DNA of 8,479 bases, taken from an uncultured bacterium. GTDB taxonomy: Bacteria > Verrucomicrobiota > Kiritimatiellia > CAIKKV01 > CAITUY01. Positions within the stretch are counted from its first letter, which is position 1. Each line of letters starts with the position of its first letter. The translations under genes were made by a program, and so were the position numbers. Positions 1-6,122 of this stretch are shown piece after piece. The notes under the pieces were generated by a model, which searched no databases, was not told where the DNA came from, and saw only the letters and a program-made list of their open reading frames with translations. The DNA lies in the NCBI GenBank assembly GCA_903934155.1, contig CAIZMS010000259.1, positions 1-8,479 of the forward strand. The letters are read 5' to 3'.

Positions 1-6
1 AAAAAA

Positions 7-82
7 TGGAGCGAGCGAAGGGAGTCGAACCCTCGACAATCACCTTGGCAAGGTGACACTCTACCAACTGAGTTACGCTCGC
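7..82 (-). tRNA. tRNA-Gly, anticodon GCC, CCA encoded
   Basis: Read on the minus strand this folds into a complete cloverleaf of 76 nt. The 7-bp acceptor stem pairs positions 76-82 with 11-17. The D arm has the AGTTGGTA loop, the anticodon stem is TCACC/GGTGA, and the T arm carries TTCGACT. The anticodon loop TTGCCAA puts GCC at positions 49-47, so it reads glycine GGC and GGU codons. The discriminator base is T, as is usual for bacterial tRNA-Gly, and the 3' CCA is encoded (positions 9-7). Six T residues follow directly (positions 6-1), which may be the start of a terminator cut by the window edge. It lies downstream of the cytidylate-kinase-like gene on the same strand but has its own candidate promoter. 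Confidence 0.97.
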
Positions 83-99
83 GTCGAAAAACGGGCGTC

Positions 100-127
100 A
101 ATCTATCATGTCCCGCCGCGGATTCAA
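100..127 (-). promoter_or_regulatory. Candidate promoter of the tRNA-Gly gene
   Basis: On the minus strand there is TTGAAT (127-122), 16 bases, then TAGATT (105-100), about 17 bases before the tRNA 5' end. The bases after the -10 element are GACGCCCG. A GC-rich discriminator of this kind is typical of stable-RNA promoters under stringent control. The match to sigma-70 consensus is 4/6 in each box, so this is a prediction only. Confidence 0.45.
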
Positions 128-140
128 CATCTTTTTGAAA

Positions 141-857
141 TTAACTTAGACTTGTCTTTTTCACTGACCCTGCGGCGCGTTGTTTGATCAATTCGATTGC
201 GGCGTGGGTAATGACATCCAGACTCACTTTGCCGGTGTTCCAGACCATGTCGTAGAGGAGAGGATCCTCGATGTCACGGTGGAAGAATAGTTTGATGAGC
301 TTGCGACGTTCGGCATCCTGTTTCAAGACCGCGCTCCGGGCATCTTCCTTGTTCAGTTTGAATCGTTTCATCATCCAGACGATCCGGTGTGCTTCGGGAG
401 CCACCAGTCGGATGTGTATGCCTTGTGGAAGATCGGCTGTCACGAGGGAGCCACCCCGTCCAACCATGATCACTTTTCCAATCAGGGCCAGCATCCGGAC
501 CACTTTGAATGTGGTTCGCTGAAGGAGGTAGGTCTCGGATTGGCCGGTGAAAAGACTTTCAACGAAGTCATTGAACTGGGATCGGTATTTCTCCGCGACA
601 AGGCCCTCGATATGGCTTTGCAGAAGCGGATCCTTGGCTACCACCTCGGTTAGTTCCTTGTCGAAGACATGCCATCCTTCAAAAACGGAATGGGCGTCCT
701 TGTGTTTCAGGAATTCGGTAAGGATCACATAGGATAGAAGGTGCCCTCCCGCGCCCGCTTGACGGGAAACAGTGACAAAGGGAAACCCATATTCGGGAAG
801 ATCCTCAAAGTTTCTTTTTTCCTTCAAAAATTGCTGGATCATTTTTAGATGGTTCAT
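141..857 (-). CDS. Cytidylate kinase-like family protein (AAA_33/CK-like P-loop fold)
   Basis: The 238-residue product resembles the cytidylate kinase-like family, a group of P-loop NMP-kinase-fold proteins of mostly unknown substrate, rather than true Cmk. Landmarks are the N-terminal strand and loop FVTVSRQAGAGG (residues 27-38), the central strand with VGRGGSLVT (132-140), then IRLVAP (149-154). A lid-like region carries DAERR (181-185), and there is a C-terminal YDMVWNTGKVSLD (202-214). The family loop usually reads SRQ-x-GSGG followed by a basic residue; here a His (39) follows the double Gly and there is no P-loop Lys. Nucleotide binding is therefore plausible, but catalysis is unproven. 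The ATG start is supported by AGGAGAG at 870-864, six bases upstream. The gene is divergent from recN and is followed by tRNA-Gly on the same strand. Substrate and role are unknown. Confidence 0.85.
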   Translation of the reverse strand: MNHLKMIQQFLKEKRNFEDLPEYGFPFVTVSRQAGAGGHLLSYVILTEFLKHKDAHSVFEGWHVFDKELTEVVAKDPLLQSHIEGLVAEKYRSQFNDFVESLFTGQSETYLLQRTTFKVVRMLALIGKVIMVGRGGSLVTADLPQGIHIRLVAPEAHRIVWMMKRFKLNKEDARSAVLKQDAERRKLIKLFFHRDIEDPLLYDMVWNTGKVSLDVITHAAIELIKQRAAGSVKKTSLS

Positions 858-878
858 GTTTTTCTCTCCTGCACATGA

Positions 879-909
879 ATAGTATTGGCGGGAGTCATGC
901 TTCCGTCAA
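879..909 (-). promoter_or_regulatory. Candidate promoter of the cytidylate-kinase-like gene
   Basis: On the minus strand TTGACG (909-904) matches the -35 consensus at five of six bases. The -10 could be AATACT (886-881, spacing 17) or TACTAT (884-879, spacing 19), each 4/6. The resulting leader of about 15-20 bases would include the Shine-Dalgarno AGGAGAG at 870-864, so this gene is predicted to have a normal leadered mRNA. Confidence 0.35.
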
Positions 910-924
910 CCGAAATTCTCCCTA

Positions 925-953
925 TTGCCTTCCGGATTTGTGCTGTGTATTCT
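925..953 (+). promoter_or_regulatory. Candidate recN promoter placing +1 at the ATG (leaderless)
   Basis: TTGCCT (925-930), a 17-base spacer, then TATTCT (948-953) and six bases to the ATG at 960. The usual distance from -10 to transcription start puts +1 at about position 960, the A of the start codon. No Shine-Dalgarno sequence precedes that ATG, as a leaderless transcript would predict. I saw no obvious LexA-type operator here. The boxes match consensus only 4/6 each; the same geometry recurs at three other genes. Confidence 0.4.
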
Positions 954-959
954 TCCGCC

Positions 960-2627
960 ATGCTTCAGTTGTTGCGAGTTCGTAATCTGGCTCTGGTTGA
1001 GGACATTACCGTGGAATTTCAGCCGGGGCTGAATGTCATCACCGGCGAGACCGGCGCGGGTAAATCCGTCATCATCGGAGCCTTGGGTCTCCTCCTCGGG
1101 GAGCGGGCCGATAAAAGCCTCATCCGGGCTGGTGCCGACCAATGCCTTGCTGAAGCCGTTTTCCAGCTGAACGATTCAGATTCCGTAGATGCCATTCTCG
1201 AGGAGGTGGGCCTTCCTCCTTGCGAGGGACGGCAACTTCTGGTGCGGCGTACCCTGTTGGCGAACGGGACAGGAAAAAATTTCATTAACGACAGCACGAC
1301 GACGATCCAAGTGCTCAAGCGGGTGGGGCAACATCTGGTTGATATGCACGGCCCCTATGACCACCAATCCCTGCTGAGTCCCGATTTTCAACTCGATATC
1401 CTCGATGCCTTTGGGCACCTCTGGGATGCCCGAGAGGCTTACGAGAAGCTCTATGCCGGCTTGCGGGCACTTCAGCTCCAGCGGAAGGAGCTGGAGGGCG
1501 CCAATGAGCAGGAGGTGGCGCAGCAGATAGAATTGCTGTCGTTTCAGGTGAAGGAAATTCAGGATGCCGCCCCTGTGGAAGGGGAAGAGGAATCCCTGGT
1601 CAGGGAACAGATCCAGGTGGCCAACGCACAGCGGATTCTGGAATTGGCAGGAGGAATCCAGGCAGCGCTGATGGAGGGAGACACCTCAGCATTCAACGGC
1701 ATGGCGTTTGCCCAGAAAGGTCTGGCGGAACTGACCGGATTGATCGAGGCCGCCGCCGGGTGGAAGGAGGAGGCCCGTTCCATTGCCGTTCAAATTCAGG
1801 AGTTGGCGGGGGTGGTGGAGCATACCGTCCGTAATATTGAAGGAGATCCGGTACGCTTGCAGTGGCTGGAGGATCGAATGGCCCTGTATCACCGGTTGAA
1901 GCGAAAGTACGGGGCCTCGGCGAAGGAGATCCTGGAGCACGGCGAAAAGACGAAAGCCCGGTTGCGTGATCTGGAAAGTCGCGGGGAACGGCTTCAGGAG
2001 CTCGATCAGGCTGTGGCCACCGCACGGGATAAGGGAGATCAGGCAGGCGGAAAGCTTGGCAAGGCCAGGCGTCAGGCGGCCGCAAAACTTGCCAAAACCA
2101 TCACCGTCGAACTGAGCGACCTGGGGTTCCCCCATGGGGCCTTTGCGGTTGACCTACGGTCGTCTGAGCCGGGACCCTCCGGCATGGATGACATTGATTT
2201 TACCTTTGCCCCGAACGCCGGGGAACCCGTCCGCCCCTTGAGGGCCATAGCCTCCAGCGGCGAAATTTCACGGGTGATGCTGGCCGTCAAGGCCGTTCTG
2301 GCGGATCATGACAGCATTCCGGTTCTGGTCTTTGATGAAATCGACGCCAATGTCGGTGGCGCCATGGGAACCGCCATTGGGACGAAGCTCGATACCGTCG
2401 GTCGTCATCATCAGGTTTTGTGCATCACTCATCTTCCCCAGGTCGCCGTATTCGGGAAGACTCATTTTGCGGTGGCGAAGGAAGTGGTAAATGGCCGGAC
2501 CCGGACCCTGATCACCTGTTTGAAAAAAGAGCAGCGCATCGAGGAAGTGGCCCGTATGCTCGGCGGTCGCGATCTCACCAGCGTGACCCTGAAGCATGCG
2601 AAGGAAATGCTGGGAAAAAATGCTTAG
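960..2627 (+). CDS. recN: DNA repair protein RecN
   Basis: RecN is an SMC-like ATPase that acts at DNA double-strand breaks and supports recombinational repair. From the ATG at 960 the protein has 555 residues, the usual family length. It opens with the expected MLQLLRVRNLALVEDI strand, and Walker A is GETGAGKS (residues 29-36). The RecN motif around HGPYDHQSLL (130-139) follows, then a long charged coiled-coil region (about 150-385). Next come the ABC signature SSGEISR (432-438), Walker B VLVFDEID (455-462) and the ITH switch histidine (491). The signature has Ser where many RecN proteins have the first Gly of SGGE. The reading frame stays open to a TTG at 885 and an ATG at 897, but those add residues absent from the family. 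The stop overlaps the stop of the facing GspM-like gene by four bases. Confidence 0.98.
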   Translation: MLQLLRVRNLALVEDITVEFQPGLNVITGETGAGKSVIIGALGLLLGERADKSLIRAGADQCLAEAVFQLNDSDSVDAILEEVGLPPCEGRQLLVRRTLLANGTGKNFINDSTTTIQVLKRVGQHLVDMHGPYDHQSLLSPDFQLDILDAFGHLWDAREAYEKLYAGLRALQLQRKELEGANEQEVAQQIELLSFQVKEIQDAAPVEGEEESLVREQIQVANAQRILELAGGIQAALMEGDTSAFNGMAFAQKGLAELTGLIEAAAGWKEEARSIAVQIQELAGVVEHTVRNIEGDPVRLQWLEDRMALYHRLKRKYGASAKEILEHGEKTKARLRDLESRGERLQELDQAVATARDKGDQAGGKLGKARRQAAAKLAKTITVELSDLGFPHGAFAVDLRSSEPGPSGMDDIDFTFAPNAGEPVRPLRAIASSGEISRVMLAVKAVLADHDSIPVLVFDEIDANVGGAMGTAIGTKLDTVGRHHQVLCITHLPQVAVFGKTHFAVAKEVVNGRTRTLITCLKKEQRIEEVARMLGGRDLTSVTLKHAKEMLGKNA

Positions 2628-3130
2628 TTTCCGGCTGAGGAGCGTTCAACGGTGCTGAATACCAGGGTGGCCTTGGCCACGCGACCCGGGGTGGCTGCGG
2701 CGAACAGGGTGCACTCCAGAAGCGTCCAGGGCGGATTGGCGATGGCTCCGGCGTCGAGAAGCTTGCCCAGATCAGTTCCTGCGATATCGGTGAATTCCAC
2801 GCTGACTTTTTTCGCGGTCCAACCCGGAACGGACGGGGTGATGTCGGTGGCCAACAGTCTCATGGATTGGGCTGGCACTGTTGTTCGTGCCAGTGTCTCG
2901 AGCGGAATTGAACCGGCCGGGTATTGGACGGCGGCCGTCAGAAGGGCGTGATACCGGTTCGCCTGGCTTCGCATTCCGGCGAGTTCCCGAATGTCGTTCG
3001 CCTTCTTGAGTAGAATTTCCTGGGTCCGGCTGATTCCATTAAGGGAATGGACGGTCAGGAGAAGGCCCGCCAAAAGGGAAAGCCCGGCGGCGCCCCACAC
3101 GATGATGAGGGGTGTGTTATTTTTTTTCAC
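2624..3130 (-). CDS. GspM/PilO-like inner-membrane protein of a type II secretion or type IV pilus-like system
   Basis: The 168-residue protein has a short positive N-terminus (MKKNN), one membrane segment (about residues 7-28) and a short coiled-coil-like helix (about 32-65). A small alpha/beta domain follows, expected outside the cytoplasmic membrane. This is the layout of GspM and PilO, which pair with GspL and PilN in the assembly platform. Sequence identity to either is not obvious, so the call rests on architecture and on position as last gene of the operon. The start is GTG at 3130-3128, with GGAG at 3141-3138 seven bases upstream. The gene overlaps the 3' end of the GspL-like gene by 14 bases, which suggests translational coupling. 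A run of eight A residues (3127-3120) lies in the overlap. The TAA stop overlaps the stop of recN on the other strand. Confidence 0.7.
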   Translation of the reverse strand: MKKNNTPLIIVWGAAGLSLLAGLLLTVHSLNGISRTQEILLKKANDIRELAGMRSQANRYHALLTAAVQYPAGSIPLETLARTTVPAQSMRLLATDITPSVPGWTAKKVSVEFTDIAGTDLGKLLDAGAIANPPWTLLECTLFAAATPGRVAKATLVFSTVERSSAGN

Positions 3131-4478
3131 GGTTCCGCTCCATCCCGATTACAAAAGCCTCTCGTTCTTCGCCTGGAGGTTGCACTTTGCGTTCAACACT
3201 TGTTGTCCAGCCTGCCCCGTTCAGCCGTTGCGCCAGTTTGCCGCCTTGCTCGAATTTCGGGGCCAACCCATGGATGACGCCGTTCTTGCGGCTCAGGGTG
3301 AGCGTTTCGATGGTCAGCCCTTCTTCGGTCGCCAAGAATAGAATGGTATTCAGGGTGTCCCGTAGGGGGCCGTCAACGGCGGCGAGAAAAGGTTCCATGG
3401 TTTTAGTTTGCTGATCCATGGCGCGCCGGGCGGCGAGGACTTCCTGCCCGACCTGAATCCCCCGTGGCGAACCGGAAACCTCGACGGCCAGAGCTTTGAG
3501 CGAGGCTTGCGTTTCGGAAATCCGGTGCTGTGCCGCGGCCAGCCAGACGACATTGACGAGGCAGAGAAGCAGGCCGGATGCCAGACAGGCTCTTCCCCAG
3601 AGAGTCGGTTGTTTTTCCTGTCGCCGGGCTAATTCCGGATGAAGGTGAAGGCCACTTCGCAGATTGCATGAGGTCGGGCAGGGGGTCAGTGCCCTGCCTG
3701 CCAGTGCGCGGGCGAGAAAGGTTTCGGGTTCGTGAACAATCTTGCTGCTACCGGGCCAACGGCTGGAAAGTGATGCGTAAAGGGATTCAACAGTACCCAG
3801 GGTCGCGCCCGGGCCAGTCCATAAAAACTGTGTTATGGCGGGTACGTCTGGGAAGTGGGACTTTAAAAAGCGGTGAATCGCCTCGGCCTCCGGCTGTCTC
3901 AGACTGAGGGCCCCCAGGAATACCGCAGACTGGTCGGCTACCAGCGTGATCCGGTCCGAGCCAAGATAGATCACGACGCGCGGGGAGGATTCTTCGCGAA
4001 CTGGGGCATATTCGATGAGGCTCTGATGCCAGAGCGCAATTGATTCATGGTCAAGGAGATGAGGATCCAGGCCTGACTGTGCGAGTCCTTCAAGCTTTTT
4101 CTCAATATCCTCGTGGCGGGCGCCAGCCACCAGACCCCGCGTTCCTGTACCGTCGTCAGTTGGCATTGTTCCCAACAAAGCGATTTCGCAGTCCTCAACG
4201 GAAAAGGGAAGTTGGATATCCAGAAGCGAATGAAAAACAGTTGCGGCCTTCCGGGAGGAGGCAATCGGGGCGGTCAACCAGCGTGTGAAGCTCTCCCGCT
4301 GGAAGAGGCAGGCGGCCAACACGGTACGGGGGGCGGGAGTAGCGGTCTCGCTCGAATCGGCTTTTGAAAACGACAGGGATCGGCCCCGGCGAACGGCTTT
4401 GATGAGGATGGGTTGACCGCCGTTTTCATCGATGCCGTAGGCGGTGTGCGCCCAGCCAGTTGGGGTCGTGAAATTCAT
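3117..4478 (-). CDS. GspL / PilM-PilN-like assembly platform protein
   Basis: The 453-residue product looks like GspL, or a PilM-PilN fusion. A cytoplasmic actin-fold-like domain (about 1-285) includes AYGIDENGG (13-21) near the start, LPFSVED (90-96), GLVAGARHEDIEKKLEGL (115-132) and VVIYLGSDRITLVAD (168-182). The segment NLRSGLHLHPELARRQ (272-287) then precedes one membrane helix (about 294-316), as is usual at the GspL/PilN junction. A coiled-coil stretch and a small ferredoxin-like domain (about 370-450, with TLNTILFLATEEGLTIETL) should lie in the periplasm. In known systems this protein links the cytoplasmic ATPase GspE/PilB to the inner-membrane platform. The start at 4478 comes one base after the TAA of the GspK-like gene, with no good Shine-Dalgarno, so re-initiation is likely. 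The frame is open upstream to 4565, but that would overlap the previous gene by 86 bases. Confidence 0.78.
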   Translation of the reverse strand: MNFTTPTGWAHTAYGIDENGGQPILIKAVRRGRSLSFSKADSSETATPAPRTVLAACLFQRESFTRWLTAPIASSRKAATVFHSLLDIQLPFSVEDCEIALLGTMPTDDGTGTRGLVAGARHEDIEKKLEGLAQSGLDPHLLDHESIALWHQSLIEYAPVREESSPRVVIYLGSDRITLVADQSAVFLGALSLRQPEAEAIHRFLKSHFPDVPAITQFLWTGPGATLGTVESLYASLSSRWPGSSKIVHEPETFLARALAGRALTPCPTSCNLRSGLHLHPELARRQEKQPTLWGRACLASGLLLCLVNVVWLAAAQHRISETQASLKALAVEVSGSPRGIQVGQEVLAARRAMDQQTKTMEPFLAAVDGPLRDTLNTILFLATEEGLTIETLTLSRKNGVIHGLAPKFEQGGKLAQRLNGAGWTTSVERKVQPPGEEREAFVIGMERNREKK

Positions 4479-4479
4479 G

Positions 4480-4938
4480 TTAAGACGGCTCAACCCAGGC
4501 CAGAATGCGGATTGTGCCTGTGGGTAGGCGGCAGGCGAGGCCGCGCGAGAGGAATGAATTTGCACCCGATGAAGACCGGGTTGTCACGGAAAAAAACTGG
4601 CCGAAAACAGGGATGTCCTGACGTTGGAGCGGGGGAGGAAGGGCATCCCGAGGGAGTCCCTGCAGGGTGGTTCGGGAGAGAATTCCCGAAGGGGTTTGGG
4701 TTTCAAAAACCTGATACTCGGAAGCGGCGGTTCCCGCTTTCATGCCATTCTGCATGGCTATCCAAGCGGAGTCGAGTGCGGTGGCGCGAAGGGCCAGCCG
4801 GGTCTGGCGGGCCTCACCGGCCCGAAGGGCCATGCGGGCGGATGCCAGGGATTGCACCACAACGCCCGAGAGGAGCGCCAGCAGAAGAATCACCATTAGT
4901 AGCGCAAACCCATTTTGGTGTTGAGTGCCCGTCTTCAT
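4480..4938 (-). CDS. GspK-like minor pseudopilin (short form)
   Basis: The 152-residue protein begins with a class III (prepilin-type) signal: a short polar leader ending in Gly10, then FALLMVILLLALLSGVVV. This leader would be cut by a GspO/PilD peptidase between Gly10 and Phe11. Residue +5 of the mature chain is Met rather than the usual Glu. Among type II pseudopilins lack of Glu5 is characteristic of GspK, and the following genes resemble gspL and gspM, so GspK is the best call. Canonical GspK is about 300 residues and contains an inserted helical domain; this protein is about half that, so the domain appears to be missing. It is the first gene of the minus-strand operon and has its own candidate promoter. 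There is no Shine-Dalgarno sequence before the ATG. A PilX-like role is the alternative. Confidence 0.7.
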   Translation of the reverse strand: MKTGTQHQNGFALLMVILLLALLSGVVVQSLASARMALRAGEARQTRLALRATALDSAWIAMQNGMKAGTAASEYQVFETQTPSGILSRTTLQGLPRDALPPPLQRQDIPVFGQFFSVTTRSSSGANSFLSRGLACRLPTGTIRILAWVEPS

Positions 4939-4946
4939 GGATTGCG

Positions 4947-4975
4947 GTTTTACTTTAAAAGCAAGAGCAAGTCAA
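4947..4975 (-). promoter_or_regulatory. Candidate promoter of the GspKLM-like operon (near-leaderless)
   Basis: On the minus strand TTGACT (4975-4970, 5/6 to consensus) is followed by exactly 17 bases and TAAAAC (4952-4947, 4/6). Transcription would start at about 4940, only two bases before the ATG at 4938. This fits the absence of a Shine-Dalgarno sequence. It is the best -35 box in the window. Confidence 0.45.
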
Positions 4976-5012
4976 ATTGACCTTGGTTGTCTCTATCCAG
5001 GAAGGTTCGGTC

Positions 5013-5041
5013 TTGTCCCGTTCTGTCCGTCATGGCAACAT
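5013..5041 (+). promoter_or_regulatory. Candidate promoter of the small membrane protein gene (leaderless)
   Basis: TTGTCC (5013-5018), 17 bases, CAACAT (5036-5041), then six bases to the ATG at 5048. The -10 box is weak (3/6), but the spacing is the same as at recN, the Zn-ribbon gene and amrS. A GAGGG lies at 5042-5046, but it is only one base from the ATG, too close to act as a normal ribosome binding site. Confidence 0.3.
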
Positions 5042-5047
5042 GAGGGC

Positions 5048-5425
5048 ATGAACCTCTCACCCCAGCCTCCGCCTCTTCCGCAGGGCGTTGCCCGGCGGCC
5101 ACCGGCCTTTTCTCCGATGCTGTTGTCAGCACTGGTCTATCCCGGAGCCGGGCAGTTGATGCAGAAGCGTTGGGGGGCGGGGGTCGGATTTGGGTTGGCC
5201 TTTACGGTGCCTTTTGTTTGGTTTGTTGTAGAGGTTTTTCGGGTCTTGAGCGCCTATTATGCCTTCATGGTGGATTTCAAGGGGGCAACGGGTGTGGCGC
5301 CTGGCGCTGCGGCAATCGTTGTGCCGTTTCTGCTATCGCTGGCTCTTTATGTGGCCGGATTGGTCGACACGGCCGTGGCCGCCTATAGGATTCGGATGAA
5401 ATCCCGGGTTCATCCTACTTTTTGA
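5048..5425 (+). CDS. Small membrane protein of unknown function
   Basis: I do not recognise a named family. From the ATG at 5048 the product has 125 residues: a proline-rich N-terminal tail (MNLSPQPPPLPQG), a hydrophobic stretch with YPGAGQLMQKRW (31-42), then membrane segments at about 44-66 and 86-111, ending in a basic tail. A hydrophobic PG-x-GQ motif followed by a basic residue is common in small TM2/DUF5683-like membrane proteins, so that kind of fold is possible. The frame is open upstream to 4925, but that stretch covers the divergent promoter and the start of the GspK-like gene, so the shorter start is preferred. The end overlaps the facing Zn-ribbon gene by 11 bases, and a terminator hairpin is built into its last codons. 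Confidence 0.7.
   Translation: MNLSPQPPPLPQGVARRPPAFSPMLLSALVYPGAGQLMQKRWGAGVGFGLAFTVPFVWFVVEVFRVLSAYYAFMVDFKGATGVAPGAAAIVVPFLLSLALYVAGLVDTAVAAYRIRMKSRVHPTF
5394..5423 (+). terminator. Rho-independent terminator inside the coding end of the small membrane protein gene
   Basis: GGATGAA (5394-5400) and TTCATCC (5409-5415) form a perfect 7-bp stem with an 8-base loop, followed by TACTTTTTG. The T run is on the plus strand and merges with the TGA stop at 5423-5425. The stem is therefore translated as the last codons of the gene and also covers the end of the facing gene. No T run follows on the minus side. Confidence 0.55.
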
Positions 5426-6116
5426 CCGAGTCCGTCGTTGCAATCCAGAGCGAAACGGTTGCGTAAATCTCAGCCCAGAGTTGCTGGGCCGCAAGGACTG
5501 CATCCCAGCCGAAGGCAATCATCAGGGCACCCATGGCAGACCTCAGGATCATCTGGTCAGCCTGAATAAAAAGGTAATACAGCGAATAGCCAGGAATGAT
5601 CAGACACAAAATGCCGTAAAAAGCATCATCCCCAAAGGCATAGCAGATGACCGTGATGTGGATAAACACGAGTACCCACACGCCGCCGCTGATCAATGCG
5701 CTGAGGATGTCGCTTTGAAGCGCCCCAGGCCAGTACCGTAGCCAGGATAGAATCAGGGATAGGATGACAAAAAGAAGCCAGGGAAGCACTTTCGCCTCAA
5801 AGGCGGTCGCCCGGCGTTTCTGGATGATTTTTTTCGCCTTGGGGAGGTATTGACGGACATCATTCTGTTGGGGCGAGTTGAACAGGCTTTTCTTTTTTTT
5901 TCCACCCTGCGGAGGGGATTCGGGCTTCGGGGGCGGTTCCGGGGGCTTTTCCACGGCGAGTTTCAGGCGTTGCGCCACGGCGCTGGGTTCAGTCATGCGT
6001 TCTGGAACCGCAACCTTGGTTTTGCATTTCATGCAAATGAGACGATCTGCGTCGACAAACTCAGAAACGGGAATGGTGTTGCCGCAGGTTGGACAGGTGA
6101 TAATGATGTCAGCCAT
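5415..6116 (-). CDS. Zn-ribbon, proline-rich linker, multi-pass membrane protein of unknown function
   Basis: The 233-residue protein starts with a zinc ribbon: CPTC (Cys8, Cys11) and CMKC (Cys28, Cys31). It continues with a low-complexity linker rich in Pro and Lys (about 55-78, including PPEPPPKP) and a basic helix (about 90-108). About four membrane segments follow, at roughly 110-126, 137-160, 164-184 and 192-212. An acidic GDD (162-164) lies between two of them. No family name can be given with confidence. Such ribbon-plus-membrane proteins are frequent in some PVC-group genomes, but the function is not known. It lies 31 bases downstream of deoB on the same strand and could be co-transcribed, yet a candidate promoter sits over the deoB stop. 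There is no Shine-Dalgarno sequence. Its stop lies inside the end of the facing gene. Confidence 0.85.
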   Translation of the reverse strand: MADIIITCPTCGNTIPVSEFVDADRLICMKCKTKVAVPERMTEPSAVAQRLKLAVEKPPEPPPKPESPPQGGKKKKSLFNSPQQNDVRQYLPKAKKIIQKRRATAFEAKVLPWLLFVILSLILSWLRYWPGALQSDILSALISGGVWVLVFIHITVICYAFGDDAFYGILCLIIPGYSLYYLFIQADQMILRSAMGALMIAFGWDAVLAAQQLWAEIYATVSLWIATTDSVKK

Positions 6117-6122
6117 GGCAAA

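Noticed and set aside
885..959. Longer N-terminus for RecN (TTG at 885 or ATG at 897)
   Set aside because: The added residues do not fit the family start MLQLLRVRNLALVEDI, the GGGAG before 897 is only about two bases from that ATG, and the region holds the promoter candidates.
1686..2135. Minus-strand open frame of 149 codons inside recN
   Set aside because: It is opposite a well-conserved coding region and has no recognisable motifs.
2615..2620. T6 run on the minus strand just after the GspM-like stop
   Set aside because: No convincing GC-rich stem precedes it on that strand, so I did not call a terminator.
2667..2680. Short hairpin GTGGC / GCCAC with a CTTG loop, 40 bases past the recN stop
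   Set aside because: The stem is only five bp and no T run follows, so it is not supported as the recN terminator.
2872..2893. Inverted repeat CTGGCAC / GTGCCAG with an 8-base loop
   Set aside because: It lies in the middle of the GspM-like gene with no T run and no link to a gene boundary.
4479..4565. Longer start for the GspL-like gene
   Set aside because: It would overlap the GspK-like gene by 86 bases, and the residues look like antisense or out-of-frame sequence. ATG at 4478 directly after the TAA is the simpler start.
4671..4690. Inverted repeat TTCGGGA / TCCCGAA with a 6-base loop
   Set aside because: It is inside the GspK-like coding sequence, has no T run on either side, and a 7-bp stem can arise by chance.
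4413..4958. Plus-strand open frame of 181 codons opposite the GspK-like gene
   Set aside because: Its product is a low-complexity Gly/Arg/Pro-rich sequence with no fold features, and it lies opposite a gene with a clear prepilin signal.
4925..5047. Longer start for the small membrane protein
   Set aside because: The extra residues have no membrane or domain character, and the stretch contains the divergent operon promoter and the GspK-like start codon.
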